From positions 1 through 64,000 of the forward strand of contig JAUICG010000028.1 of assembly GCA_030427485.1 (NCBI GenBank): DNA of 64,000 nt, read 5' to 3'. Source of the stretch: Gammaproteobacteria bacterium (GTDB lineage Bacteria; Pseudomonadota; Gammaproteobacteria; Pseudomonadales; Halieaceae). The first letter of the stretch is position 1. Every line of letters begins with the position of its first letter. Position numbers and translations under genes: made by a program. Below are positions 17,637 to 26,861 of the stretch, piece by piece. Below the pieces are notes generated by a model. The model saw only the letters and a list, made by a program, of their open reading frames with translations, was not told where the DNA came from and ran no database searches.

Positions 17637-18440
17637 ATGATTGGAGAGGATCCACTGGACCTCGGCGGACAGGTAGCATTTGTCACCGGTGCGGGGCAGG
17701 GTGCCGGCCGCGCAATCGCACTGACGCTGTCACAGCACAATGCGGGCGGCGTTGCGATCAACGATTTTGTCGCCGCACGCGCGGAGGCGGTCGCACAGGA
17801 GATCAGGGAGTTGGGCATTCCCGCAGTGGGCGTAGCCGCGGATGTCGGCGATCACGCCGCGGTGCAGTCGGCATTCCGCGCGGCCGGGGACGCACTGGGT
17901 CCGGTGACCATACTGGTGAACAACGCGGGCAATGCAGGACCCACGGCCACGATGGGCCTGTCGCCGGAATTCTGGGAAACCGATCCCGCGGACTGGGACC
18001 GCTACTTTCGCACCAATCTGCAGGGCGTGATGAATTGCTGCCACGTGGCGCTGCCCGGTATGGTCGAGCAGCGACGCGGGCGGATTGTCACGATCATCTC
18101 GGATGCGGGACGGATCGGCGAGGCGAGGCTCGCCGCGTATTCGGCGGCCAAGGCCGGGGCCGCCGGCTTCATGCGCGCGATCGCAAAAGAAGCGGGCCGC
18201 TACGGGGTCACCGCGAACGCGATTTCACTGTCCACGCTGGAGCCCTCATTCGACGATGTGGAACTGCAGGCCTTCATGGAAAGCGATCGTACCCGTGCAC
18301 AGCTTTCGCGCTACGTGATTCGTCGCTTCGGCAAACCCGACGAGGTCGCCACCATGGCCCTGTTCCTGTGTTCGGGGGCCGCTGCCTGGATCACCGGGCA
18401 GACCTACCCGGTCAATGGCGGGTATTCCTTCGCGCAGTGA
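17637..18440 (+). CDS. SDR-family oxidoreductase
   Basis: A 267-residue short-chain dehydrogenase, the last gene of the ferredoxin-to-SDR operon. Motifs: VAFVTGAGQGAGRAIA, the Asp-ending second strand VAINDF (NAD preference), LVNNAGNAGP, TIISDAGR, YSAAKAG and the C-terminal TYPVNGGYSFAQ. It resembles the dehydrogenase part of the (3R)-hydroxyacyl-CoA/17-beta-HSD4 group, fitting a beta-oxidation step after the hydratase (inference). ATG follows a GAGGAGA site. Confidence 0.9.
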   Translation: MIGEDPLDLGGQVAFVTGAGQGAGRAIALTLSQHNAGGVAINDFVAARAEAVAQEIRELGIPAVGVAADVGDHAAVQSAFRAAGDALGPVTILVNNAGNAGPTATMGLSPEFWETDPADWDRYFRTNLQGVMNCCHVALPGMVEQRRGRIVTIISDAGRIGEARLAAYSAAKAGAAGFMRAIAKEAGRYGVTANAISLSTLEPSFDDVELQAFMESDRTRAQLSRYVIRRFGKPDEVATMALFLCSGAAAWITGQTYPVNGGYSFAQ

Positions 18441-18454
18441 CAGGCTGCTGGTCG

Positions 18455-19561
18455 TCAGGCACCGCTGTCCCGCAGCGCCGCGACACAATCGAGGTCGACG
18501 AATGCCGAGGTGAAGCGCCGGGCCAGTAGCGCGGAGATGTCCGCCGACTGGTAGCCGTCGGTCCCCAGTGTCGATAGCCAGATGGCCATGCCGTAGGCCG
18601 GCGTTGTGCGATAGCGCAGCCAGGCCTGCGCCTTCGAGGGACATTGTCCCGCCGGCACTTCGAGCGCATTGCGGTAGATTTCGATCAGTTCGGCCTCGTG
18701 GTCGCGCCTGTCCTGCTCGGTCATGGCGCTGACGAGAAAATAACCCACGTCCTGCGACCAGTCGCCCCGTCGCACGACCTGCCAGTCGAGAAAGCCGACT
18801 TGCCGGCCATTCAGCACGTAAGTATTGCCGATATGGGCATCGCCGTGCAGCAGTGTCATCGGGCCGCGGCTGAGCGTGCTGACATAACGCGACCAGAGTT
18901 CGACAATCGCGTCCGCGCTGAACGCCTTCACCGCCTCGGGAAGCTCCGCGGCGGCGCGCGACAGGCCGGTGGGAATGCGCCTGCGCAGTCCCACTTGCCA
19001 GCCCTTGCCGGGTCGCCAGGTCTTGAGCCAGCGCAAGCGCGGGTGTGTTTTGGCCGTCAATCCCCAGTAGTGGCTGTGCAGCCTGGCCAGGCCGCGCAAT
19101 CCATCCGCGACCTGTGCGGGACTGAGCGGTCTGCTGGCGTCCCGTGGATCGGCGCCGCGCAGCGCCAGGTCTTCCATCACCAGCAGAAAGTCGAGTCGCA
19201 GGTAATCGACGATCGATTTGTAGACCAGCGGATGATCGACAGGCAGCGTCGCGCCCGAGGCGAACAGGCGGGCCTCGTTGAACAGGTTGCCGTTGCGCAG
19301 GTGTACGATGCGGTGGCCGGGCGCATGGGCCTTCAGGAAGACAGCGGCGGGGCCGCTGCCGGCGGCGTAGTCGATGCCGAAACGCGCCCGGCGATTGGTG
19401 CCGTCGTCTATCGTCAGGATGGTGGTATCGGCCACCCGGGCATCGGGATGACGGGCGGCGAGCGCGGCCGTCATCCACTCTGGCGTGACCTGCTCCCAGG
19501 TCCCGGGAATACGGTTCGGTTTGAGGCTTTTAATCTGTGTTACCCCCGGATTTTCCGGCAC
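18455..19561 (-). CDS. Phosphotransferase (APH-like) family protein
   Basis: A 368-residue APH/ecdysteroid-kinase-like protein with complete catalytic motifs. TLLHGDAHIGNTYV carries the catalytic Asp and the metal-binding Asn, and VGFLDWQVVRRG carries the second metal Asp. The N-lobe contains GTNRRARFGIDYA and the VFLKAHAP lysine. It would phosphorylate a small hydroxylated compound; in other bacteria similar kinases sit in sterol and terpenoid clusters. It converges with the SDR at 18440 and is divergent from the amidohydrolase at 19770. It makes a useful contrast to the altered paralogue at 849. Confidence 0.87.
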   Translation of the reverse strand: MPENPGVTQIKSLKPNRIPGTWEQVTPEWMTAALAARHPDARVADTTILTIDDGTNRRARFGIDYAAGSGPAAVFLKAHAPGHRIVHLRNGNLFNEARLFASGATLPVDHPLVYKSIVDYLRLDFLLVMEDLALRGADPRDASRPLSPAQVADGLRGLARLHSHYWGLTAKTHPRLRWLKTWRPGKGWQVGLRRRIPTGLSRAAAELPEAVKAFSADAIVELWSRYVSTLSRGPMTLLHGDAHIGNTYVLNGRQVGFLDWQVVRRGDWSQDVGYFLVSAMTEQDRRDHEAELIEIYRNALEVPAGQCPSKAQAWLRYRTTPAYGMAIWLSTLGTDGYQSADISALLARRFTSAFVDLDCVAALRDSGA

Positions 19562-19769
19562 CGGGGCGCGGATCCCCCGACTGGCCCGGACGTAAGCCCG
19601 GAATATCGCAATAGCCTATAGTATCTGCCGGGTCCCGCTGTAGCGAAGGGGCGCACAGGGACAATGACGAGTGCGTGAACAGTCATTTTGATGCCACTTG
19701 CCGCCCACTATGATCGCAGTGACAATAGCCCGCTGCGGTAAATCCGGGGCAGAAGAGTGGAGCGCGCGC

Positions 19770-21047
19770 GTGAACAAGACACTGATAAGGAACGCCAGCA
19801 TATTCGACGGCACGGGAAGCGAGCCCTTTGTGGGCAGTGTGCTGGTGGCCGGCAACCGGATCGAGGCGGTGACCCGCGGTGATGCCGCGGACGCCGGGCA
19901 GGCCGATGTCACCATCGATGGCAGCGGCAGGTTCCTGATGCCGGGCATGACGGAAGGGCACGCGCATCTCTCCTTCGATGCGTTCACCTGCACGGAAGAC
20001 CTGATTGCGCCGCCGCCGGAAGAACACGCCTTTCTCACCGCGCGCGTGGCGAAAACGCTGCTGGATCACGGTTTCACCAGCGCCTACAGCGCGTCGGAAG
20101 CGAAACTGCGGCTCGCGGTGGCGGTGCGCAACGAGGTGGATGCGGGGCGGCTGCCGGGGCCGCGGATTCGCGCGGGTTCGCTGGAAATCACCGTCAGCGG
20201 CGGGCTGGGCGACGAGAGCAGGCTGCACAATCCGCGCAATTGCGCGACACTGTCCAATGCGACCTCGCCCTCGCTGGTGATCGACGGTCCGGAGGAAATG
20301 CGCAAGGCGGTGCGCCTGTCCTGTCGCGAGGGTTGTGACAACATCAAGCTCGACGTGTCCGGCGACCCGTTCTATCCCCATATACCCGCCAGTTGCACGA
20401 CGATGTCGCTGGAGGAAATCCAGATGGCGGTGCGCACAGCCCACAGCTTCGGCAAGATGGTCAATGTCCACGCGCGGTCGATCAGGTCGGTGCAGGACTC
20501 GGTGACCGCCGGGGTCGATATGATCTACCACGCGGAGTACAGCGACGAGCAGACGCTCGATATGCTGGAAGAGGCCAGGGACCGCATTTTCGTCGCGCCC
20601 AGTATCGGGCTGTTTCACACGATGGTGCACGAGGCTGAGCAGTGGCTGCCCAGGGAAGTGGTCGAGGGCATGGGTATTCCCGCGCTGATCGAGGCGTCGG
20701 TGGAAACGCACAGCGCGCTGCGCAAGCGCGGCATCCGGCACCTGATCGGCGGGGATTACGGCTTCACCTGGAACATGCAGGGCAGCAATGCCCGCGACGT
20801 GAAGTACTTCGTGGATTACTACGGCTACTCGCCGTCCGAAGCCCTGGTCTGCGCCACCCGCAACGGGGGCCTGGCGATGCGCCGCGAGGGCGACCTCGGC
20901 ACACTGGAGGCAGGCAAACTCGCGGACATGCTGTTGCTGGACGGCGATCCGCTGGCCGATGTCAGTATCCTGGCGGACAAAAATCGGCTGGCGATGGTGA
21001 TGAAGGATGGTACAGTGCACACACTGTCGTCTGCGCTGCGGTCCTGA
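19770..21047 (+). CDS. Imidazolonepropionase-like metal-dependent amidohydrolase
   Basis: A 425-residue amidohydrolase_1 protein: LIRNASIFDGTG start, the metal HxH in MTEGHAHLSF, NVHARS and IYHAEYSD histidines in the barrel, and GGDYGFTWN with the proton-shuttling Asp. It ends with the typical GDLGTLEAGKLADMLLLDGDP. Such enzymes hydrolyse cyclic amides, peptides or lactones. The GTG after the AGAAGAGTGGAG stretch gives the expected N-terminus; an in-frame ATG about 60 bp upstream is also possible. The serine hydrolase follows 38 bp downstream. Confidence 0.88.
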   Translation: MNKTLIRNASIFDGTGSEPFVGSVLVAGNRIEAVTRGDAADAGQADVTIDGSGRFLMPGMTEGHAHLSFDAFTCTEDLIAPPPEEHAFLTARVAKTLLDHGFTSAYSASEAKLRLAVAVRNEVDAGRLPGPRIRAGSLEITVSGGLGDESRLHNPRNCATLSNATSPSLVIDGPEEMRKAVRLSCREGCDNIKLDVSGDPFYPHIPASCTTMSLEEIQMAVRTAHSFGKMVNVHARSIRSVQDSVTAGVDMIYHAEYSDEQTLDMLEEARDRIFVAPSIGLFHTMVHEAEQWLPREVVEGMGIPALIEASVETHSALRKRGIRHLIGGDYGFTWNMQGSNARDVKYFVDYYGYSPSEALVCATRNGGLAMRREGDLGTLEAGKLADMLLLDGDPLADVSILADKNRLAMVMKDGTVHTLSSALRS

Positions 21048-21085
21048 ATCCCGCAGGCGCACCCGGGGGAAATGAGGTAAAGCCA

Positions 21086-22354
21086 GTGGTATTTGTGAGC
21101 GATCGCGTCGTCGAGTACGCGGCCAGGAAAATTCGGGTACCCGGGGACGTGGCCGGGCTTACCGACATCGGCGTTGAATCCGCCACCGCCGATGTCGAGG
21201 CGATCTGGGATCGGACCATAGACGTCTACAAGAGCGGCGTGCACCCCGGGCTGCAGTTCTGTATCTATCACCGGGGCGAGGTCGTGCTCGATCGCGCCAT
21301 CGGCCACGCGCGCGGGGTGTCCCCGGGGCGCGCGCCGGACAGCGATGCCGTGCCGATGCGCGTGAACACGCCGGTCAACCTGTTCTCCGCGGCCAAGGCC
21401 ATTACCGCCATCGTGATGCACAAGCTGGAGGGGGATGGCGTGCTCGATCTCGACACCCCGGTCGCGACCTACCTGCCGGGCTTCGAGCGCCACGGCAAAG
21501 GCGCGATTACGCTCGCCCAGGTCCTGAATCATCGCGCGGGCATTCCGGTGCTGCCCGCCGAGGCACTCGACCTCGACGTGCTCGATGACCCGGACGCCCT
21601 CAGGGAGTTCGTGCTGGATTTGCGCTTGACGCAGGAAGTGGGGGGCGCGCCGGCCTACCACACGATCACCGGCGGCTTCATCATGGACCTGGTGGCCCGC
21701 GAGGTGACCGGGAAGGGTCTGCGCGATATCCTGGTGCGCGATTTCAAGAAACCGCTCGGCCTGAAGTGGTTCGACTACGGCACCAGGCCCGCGGATACCG
21801 AACTCGTCGCGCACAACGTGATGACCGGCTTTCGGCTCGGCCCGCTGCTGTCGAGGATGTTTCAGCGCCTGCTCGGCATGCCCTGGGACGACGTCGTCAG
21901 GCTGTCGAACGACCCGCGCTTCCTGGCGGGTGTGATTCCCTCGGGCAACCTGATCACCACCGCGCGCGGTGTCGCCACGCTGTACCAGTGCATGCTGGAC
22001 GATGGCACGCACCGGGGCGCGGAAGTGCTGTCCCCGGCCACCGTCGCCAAGCTGGTCAATGTGCCGAACACCAGACTGGAAATCGACAGGATGATCGGCA
22101 TGCCGATGCGCTACGGCAACGGCTTCATGATGGGCACCAGTTCATTCAGCCTGTACGGTTGGAACCACCCGCGCGCGTTCGGGCACGTGGGCATGTCGAA
22201 CACCTTCACCTGGGCGGATCCGGATCGCAGCCTGGTGGTCGCGCTGCTCACCACGGGCAAGCCAATCCTCGGTACCCACCTGGTCGCCCTGCCGAGACTC
22301 ATCACCGAAATTCACAACACCTTTCCGGCGCATCGCGGCGTGCGCGGCAGGTAA
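21086..22354 (+). CDS. Serine hydrolase, class C beta-lactamase/esterase family
   Basis: A 422-residue penicillin-binding-protein-fold hydrolase. The nucleophile motif SxxK is in LFSAAKAITA, the tyrosine motif lies near PAYHTITGGF and the third motif is AFGHVGMSNTF (HxG). No signal peptide is seen, so it is probably a cytosolic esterase or lactonase rather than a resistance enzyme. The GTG start lies 8 nt after GAGG; the frame is open much further upstream, but that part overlaps the amidohydrolase and is out of frame with it. Probably co-transcribed with the amidohydrolase. Confidence 0.88.
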   Translation: MVFVSDRVVEYAARKIRVPGDVAGLTDIGVESATADVEAIWDRTIDVYKSGVHPGLQFCIYHRGEVVLDRAIGHARGVSPGRAPDSDAVPMRVNTPVNLFSAAKAITAIVMHKLEGDGVLDLDTPVATYLPGFERHGKGAITLAQVLNHRAGIPVLPAEALDLDVLDDPDALREFVLDLRLTQEVGGAPAYHTITGGFIMDLVAREVTGKGLRDILVRDFKKPLGLKWFDYGTRPADTELVAHNVMTGFRLGPLLSRMFQRLLGMPWDDVVRLSNDPRFLAGVIPSGNLITTARGVATLYQCMLDDGTHRGAEVLSPATVAKLVNVPNTRLEIDRMIGMPMRYGNGFMMGTSSFSLYGWNHPRAFGHVGMSNTFTWADPDRSLVVALLTTGKPILGTHLVALPRLITEIHNTFPAHRGVRGR

Positions 22355-22372
22355 TCTGGCGGGCGACGCAGG

Positions 22373-23638
22373 CTAGGCGCTGTAACGGCGCCTGACACCC
22401 TCGAAGCGCGCGCGCAGCTGCGCAATCCTGTCCTGCGGCGACGTCCTGGCGGCATCGGCGGGCAAGGCGCGGTCGAGGTCGGCCAGTTTCAGCTGTTGCG
22501 TGCGAAACGTGGTCACAGCGCTGCTCAGCAGGTTGCGGTAGGTGATGTTCCCGCGCTGCAGCCCCTGGGTATCCAGCCAGTTGTGGTAACCCGGGTCGCG
22601 ATGACAGAGGATCAGGCGGATTTTGCCGTCGCCGTCGACGGCGGTGCGGCTCGGCGTGTAACTCACCGGGCGGTACAGGTAGTCGAGACTATTGAAGAAA
22701 ACGCCGGCATTCGACAGCATCCAGAAACTGTCGTGGGCGTCGAACTCGATAATCAATGCGTCGTCTTCCGGCAGCTGCCAGCACATGTGGGCAACCGCGC
22801 GACCGCGCCGCTGGTCATCGCGGTCGTCGACATTGCCGGGCTTCGCCGGAAACCGGTTCACCGCGACCGGGTCGACGAAGGGACTGTAGTGGTAGGGGTG
22901 ATCCGGCCAGTCGTCCATCAGCGACTCGACAAACCCGCCCGCCCACTGCATGGCCGCAAGCAGCTGTTCGGGCGTGACCGGCGGCTTCGGCCCGGCCATG
23001 TCCACGCGCTCGATATTGAGTCGCGCGGGCAACTCGTCCCAGCGATCAAAACCCTGGCGCAGGAACAGTTTGCGCGTTTCGGGCGTGCTCGGCAGCCAGT
23101 TGGGTCCGCGCTCCGGCCCGCCGATATAAAGCTCGAAGCTGCCGTCCGGATTGCAGGCGAGCTGGTGACCGAACAGGTTGGCCTCGGGAATGTCGCCGAA
23201 GGGATCGTGCAGGCTGGGGATGTCGGTGCCGGGTTGTGTCGGCGGACGCCTGCCCTGCAGCGTGAAATTGATGAAGCGCGCGCTGCCGCGGTGGCCCGAA
23301 ATGCGGTACACGGACTGACCGTCGATCCACGCCTGCAGGTAGACGAAATCGGCGGCATCGCCGCCCAGTTTGCGGGTGGGTGTACAAAAGGGATGCAGGG
23401 CGGGATAGCGCGTGTCGCGCGTTTCCAGGCCCAGGTCGAAGGCCTGGCCGAGGTTTTGCGTGAGGAAGCGAAATGCGTCGGCACGGTGCAGCGGCGTCGC
23501 CGGATTGTAGTCCTTGAACGCGCGCTCACCGGCCGCTTCCAGGCGGCGGCAGAACGTGCTCCAGGCGTCGCGCAGTGATTGATCGCAGGGATCGTCGCCG
23601 AAGGCCACGCTCAGCGCCTCACGCGACAGGCATTGCAA
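22373..23638 (-). CDS. DUF1214-like protein of unknown function
   Basis: A 421-residue soluble protein. The middle has the pattern seen in DUF1214-type proteins: QSVYRISGHRGSARFINFTL and a strand set FELYIGGPERGPNWLP. The end shows IRLILCHRDPGYHNWLDTQG, which resembles the conserved DPG-xxNWLDT segment of that family. Biochemical role unknown; such genes often flank sulfotransferase and sterol catabolic genes. It is the last gene of the leftward operon starting at 27272. Confidence 0.65.
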   Translation of the reverse strand: MQCLSREALSVAFGDDPCDQSLRDAWSTFCRRLEAAGERAFKDYNPATPLHRADAFRFLTQNLGQAFDLGLETRDTRYPALHPFCTPTRKLGGDAADFVYLQAWIDGQSVYRISGHRGSARFINFTLQGRRPPTQPGTDIPSLHDPFGDIPEANLFGHQLACNPDGSFELYIGGPERGPNWLPSTPETRKLFLRQGFDRWDELPARLNIERVDMAGPKPPVTPEQLLAAMQWAGGFVESLMDDWPDHPYHYSPFVDPVAVNRFPAKPGNVDDRDDQRRGRAVAHMCWQLPEDDALIIEFDAHDSFWMLSNAGVFFNSLDYLYRPVSYTPSRTAVDGDGKIRLILCHRDPGYHNWLDTQGLQRGNITYRNLLSSAVTTFRTQQLKLADLDRALPADAARTSPQDRIAQLRARFEGVRRRYSA

Positions 23639-23660
23639 CCAGGAAGGCAGACGCTATTCA

Positions 23661-24479
23661 TCAGCGGGCCCCGAGTTCATGCAGGATGTCGGCGAGGTTC
23701 TGTTCCGCCCGGCGCATTGCGGGCACGCGACCTTCCTGTTCGATTCGCGGTCCCAGCAGCTCCAGGTCGAAATTCCCCTCGTAACCGGCCTCCAGTACCC
23801 AGCCCAGTATCGCCTTCAGCGGCAGCGCGCCATCGCCGGGCACTGCGCGCGAGGGCAGCGCTCGGTCCCCCGGGACGTAATCGCTGACCTGGACAAGCCC
23901 GCAGCGCGGCAGGGCCTGTTCGATCAGGACGCGCAGGCCGGCGTCGGTCCAGCAGCCCACCAGGTCGATACACAGGCCGATGCCGGCGATTTCCGCCAGC
24001 GCCAGGGTATCCCGCAAGGTATGGGCGATGTGCAGATCGGCGTACTGTGGCGGTGCGTTCTCGATCATCAGTGTGATGCCCGCCGCCTGCGCCTGCGCCA
24101 CACAGGGTGCGATCGCGCCGGCGAAGGTCTCCGCCGCCTGTTCCCAGCTCAGGCCCCCGCGACCGCCGGTGGTCATGTAGATCGACCTTGCGCCCAGCCG
24201 CCCGGCGACGGCGATCTGCGCCGACAGCCGGTTTCGCGCCTGCTCCAGTTCGGCTTCATCGCCATCCAGCGGGCAGGCCGATGAAAACGGGTGCACGATG
24301 GTTTCCAGCGCATAGTCCCCGGCGGCCAGCGCCTCGCGTACCAGGCGTTCTCCCTCGGTATCGAGCTGCGGGCCGACCACGCTGAAACGCCGCGAGGTGA
24401 GTTGCGGCCAGTGCGCCAGCTGCTCTGCAAGGCCCTCGTCCATAAAGCAGATGTTGTTGACTGAAATTCTGGGATGCAT
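23661..24479 (-). CDS. Sugar phosphate isomerase/epimerase-like TIM-barrel protein
   Basis: A 272-residue xylose-isomerase-like TIM-barrel (AP endonuclease 2 family). It has the N-terminal RISVNNICF, a metal Glu in ITLMIENAPP, IGLCIDLVGCWT, and a final FDLELLGPR carrying the last metal-binding Glu. The family covers isomerases, epimerases and dehydratases. No substrate can be assigned. It lies between the sulfotransferase and the DUF1214-like gene, 22 bp from the latter. Confidence 0.82.
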   Translation of the reverse strand: MHPRISVNNICFMDEGLAEQLAHWPQLTSRRFSVVGPQLDTEGERLVREALAAGDYALETIVHPFSSACPLDGDEAELEQARNRLSAQIAVAGRLGARSIYMTTGGRGGLSWEQAAETFAGAIAPCVAQAQAAGITLMIENAPPQYADLHIAHTLRDTLALAEIAGIGLCIDLVGCWTDAGLRVLIEQALPRCGLVQVSDYVPGDRALPSRAVPGDGALPLKAILGWVLEAGYEGNFDLELLGPRIEQEGRVPAMRRAEQNLADILHELGAR

Positions 24480-24513
24480 GTGCGGGCTTCCTGTTGTCGT
24501 TTATCGGCCAAGC

Positions 24514-25686
24514 TTACGATTTACGCTGTTCGATATCGAGACCGAATCGCGCGCGATACGGGGCGAACTCGCGGTGTAACGCCGCGATATCCACGCCGAT
24601 CATGTCGGTGGTATAGACAAATTTTCCGTAACGGTCTCCCCGGTTGTGCGCCAGGTAGTCACGCATGGCCTGTTGCGCGGCCGTGGTCATGTCTATGCCG
24701 CAAAAGTCGTAGAATGTTGCGATCGTGCCGATCGGGTCGGCGACGAAATCGGTATAACGCACGTGGAAAATACGCGGGTCATCCACCAGGGGATTGGCCA
24801 GGGTGTCGTTGATGCCGGCGCGGGTAGCGCCGAGGTGTATCGCAGCCTGCTCCCGCTCGTCCGCGTGCCCGGCAAAAGCTCTGGTCAGGGTGGTCGCCAT
24901 CGCGATACGCGACGCGGTGACCTGTACCGGATCGCGGTGGGTCCAGATCAGGCGCGCATCGGGATAGGCGTCGAAAAATGCCTCGAGGCGAGGCCCGTGA
25001 AAGCCCTTCAGTGCCCAGCGCTTCTTCGGCTGGCCGTACTGGCAGTGCTGCAGCATCGCCTTGTGGATGCGGTACTGGGCGGGCGCGTCGGTGGGCATGC
25101 CGCCGACGTACATACCGATCGGCGCACGCCACCAGGCGGTAGGCGTCATCACGCGAAAGTCGAACGCCCAGGTGCGTTCGCACTCGGGCAGACCCGCGCC
25201 CAGCATGTCATTGTAGGGATGAATTTTCAGCCATTCCGGCGCCATCGTATTGATTTCCCGCCAGTCCGCGTCCGCCTGGGCGCGGCGCGGATCCTGCGTC
25301 GGGGCCAGCCCGGGCGGCGGGGAGGGGTACATCACTTCCCAGAAGCGCAGCGCCCTGGCATCCGGGTCGACGGACAACAGCGCGTGGAGCAGCGTGGTTC
25401 CCGAGCGGGGTTCGCCGGTGACGAAAAGCGGCCTTTCGATCACTTCCCCGGCAAGCCGGGGGTTCTGCCTGCGGTCCTCGACAAAACGCAGGCGCGACGT
25501 CAGCAGGCCGTGGCACACGGCGGCGGCCGCGCGTTGGCCATCCTCGTTCATGCCGATCTTCAGGAGCTGATCGACGGCCAGCGTAAATCGTGCGGGCAGT
25601 GTGGTATCGCCGTAGTCGTCGAGACCGGTCTGTGCCTGCGCCGCGTGGAGCAGTTTTCCGGCGTCCAGTATGTGGTTGCCCGCCAC
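24514..25686 (-). CDS. Sulfotransferase-family protein
   Basis: A 390-residue PAPS-dependent sulfotransferase-fold protein. The 5'-phosphosulfate loop appears as FVTGEPRSGTTLLHALL and the 3'-phosphate region as LIWTHRDPVQVTASRIAM. It would move a sulfo group onto a hydroxylated acceptor. In this context a sterol or lipid alcohol is plausible (inference). GTG start overlaps the spacer just after the monooxygenase stop, so the two genes are translationally linked. Confidence 0.88.
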   Translation of the reverse strand: MAGNHILDAGKLLHAAQAQTGLDDYGDTTLPARFTLAVDQLLKIGMNEDGQRAAAAVCHGLLTSRLRFVEDRRQNPRLAGEVIERPLFVTGEPRSGTTLLHALLSVDPDARALRFWEVMYPSPPPGLAPTQDPRRAQADADWREINTMAPEWLKIHPYNDMLGAGLPECERTWAFDFRVMTPTAWWRAPIGMYVGGMPTDAPAQYRIHKAMLQHCQYGQPKKRWALKGFHGPRLEAFFDAYPDARLIWTHRDPVQVTASRIAMATTLTRAFAGHADEREQAAIHLGATRAGINDTLANPLVDDPRIFHVRYTDFVADPIGTIATFYDFCGIDMTTAAQQAMRDYLAHNRGDRYGKFVYTTDMIGVDIAALHREFAPYRARFGLDIEQRKS

Positions 25687-25690
25687 CGGC

Positions 25691-26809
25691 CTACTGCCCG
25701 CAGAGTTTCATCAATTCGTCTTCCGTTTCGCGCACCTTGGCGGCGGACAAAGCGCTGAACCTGAGTCCGGCCATGCCGCCGTAATCGAGAATCTTGGGGA
25801 CGCGCAATCCGGCATCGACAAAGGCCTTGATCCGCGCGGCGACCTGCTTCGGCGTGCCGTGGGGAATCACCGCGAGAATGGCCTCGGGGTCGACCTTCTC
25901 CAGCATCGCGAGTACGCGCTCGCGCGTCAGGACGCCCGGGTCGATGTCCTGGAATCCGCCCCAGTCTTCGCCCATCGGGTGTGCAAAGCCAAACTTCCGC
26001 AGCGCCGGCGCGGAGATTTGCAGCACCCAGGACTTCACCAGGGGCGCCTCGAGAATCTCGGCCAGTTCCGCGTCATCGCCGATCAGGCAGGTCATGATGA
26101 AGGCCGGCACAATGGCCATCGGGTCCCGGCCCGCCTCGTCGGCCGCGGTGCGGACCACCTGCAGTTTTTCCGCGTATTCCTCGGGCGACCAGGCGCCGGC
26201 GGGCCACCAGCCATCCGCGTAGCGGCCGGTGATTTTCAACATGCGCGGGCCGCTGGCGCCCACCCAGATTTTTGGATAGCCGCCTTCACAGGGTTCGGTA
26301 TCCAGCCTCGCGTGCTGTAACTGGTAGAACTCGCCGTTGAAATCCACCGGCCCTTCGCTCTCCCACAGCAGGCGGATAATTTTCAGCGACTCCTCGAAAC
26401 GGCCGACGGGTTTGCTGAAGTCAAAGCCGTAGGGCACGGTATTTTCCCGCTCGCCGCTGCCGACGCCGAGGATGAACCGGCCCCCGGAAAGATGGTCGAT
26501 CGTCAATGCCGTCTGCGCCAGTGAAGAGGGGTGGCGGCGCACCGTGTCCACCACGCTGCTGGCGATCGGTACATTGCGGGTGAGCACGGCGGCGGCCGAC
26601 GCCACCGCGAGGCCGTCCAGGTGCCGGTGCGGTGACGGCGACAGCGTCGCCAGTTCGGTGAATTCCGGTGTCCATATGGAGTCGGGCCAGAAGCTAACCA
26701 TGTGGTCGGGTAGCCAGATGGAATGGTAGCGCCCGCTGTCAAACAATTCGAGTTGACTGAGGTCAAGCGGAAGCGTGGTGCGCAAAAACGCAGCGGGTTG
26801 GACGTTCAT
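25691..26809 (-). CDS. LLM-class (luciferase-like) flavin/F420-dependent oxidoreductase
   Basis: A 372-residue bacterial-luciferase-like TIM barrel: YHSIWLPDHMVSFWPDS near the N-terminus, the cofactor-binding GGRFILGVGSGERENTVPYGFDF, and KIWVGASGPRMLKITGRYADGWW split over the later strands. Ring-opening monooxygenation or F420-type hydride transfer are both possible. It is followed within 5 bp by the sulfotransferase and preceded by a SnoaL-like gene, in one leftward operon. Confidence 0.88.
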   Translation of the reverse strand: MNVQPAAFLRTTLPLDLSQLELFDSGRYHSIWLPDHMVSFWPDSIWTPEFTELATLSPSPHRHLDGLAVASAAAVLTRNVPIASSVVDTVRRHPSSLAQTALTIDHLSGGRFILGVGSGERENTVPYGFDFSKPVGRFEESLKIIRLLWESEGPVDFNGEFYQLQHARLDTEPCEGGYPKIWVGASGPRMLKITGRYADGWWPAGAWSPEEYAEKLQVVRTAADEAGRDPMAIVPAFIMTCLIGDDAELAEILEAPLVKSWVLQISAPALRKFGFAHPMGEDWGGFQDIDPGVLTRERVLAMLEKVDPEAILAVIPHGTPKQVAARIKAFVDAGLRVPKILDYGGMAGLRFSALSAAKVRETEDELMKLCGQ

Positions 26810-26861
26810 ATTATGGCTTTCTCCAGGGCAGTGGATGCTGTGGTGAGAGGGATATCGGTGT

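Noticed and set aside
20642..21085. Upstream extension of the serine hydrolase frame
   Set aside because: It overlaps the amidohydrolase in another frame and has no catalytic motif; a GTG with a good ribosome site at 21086 fits better.
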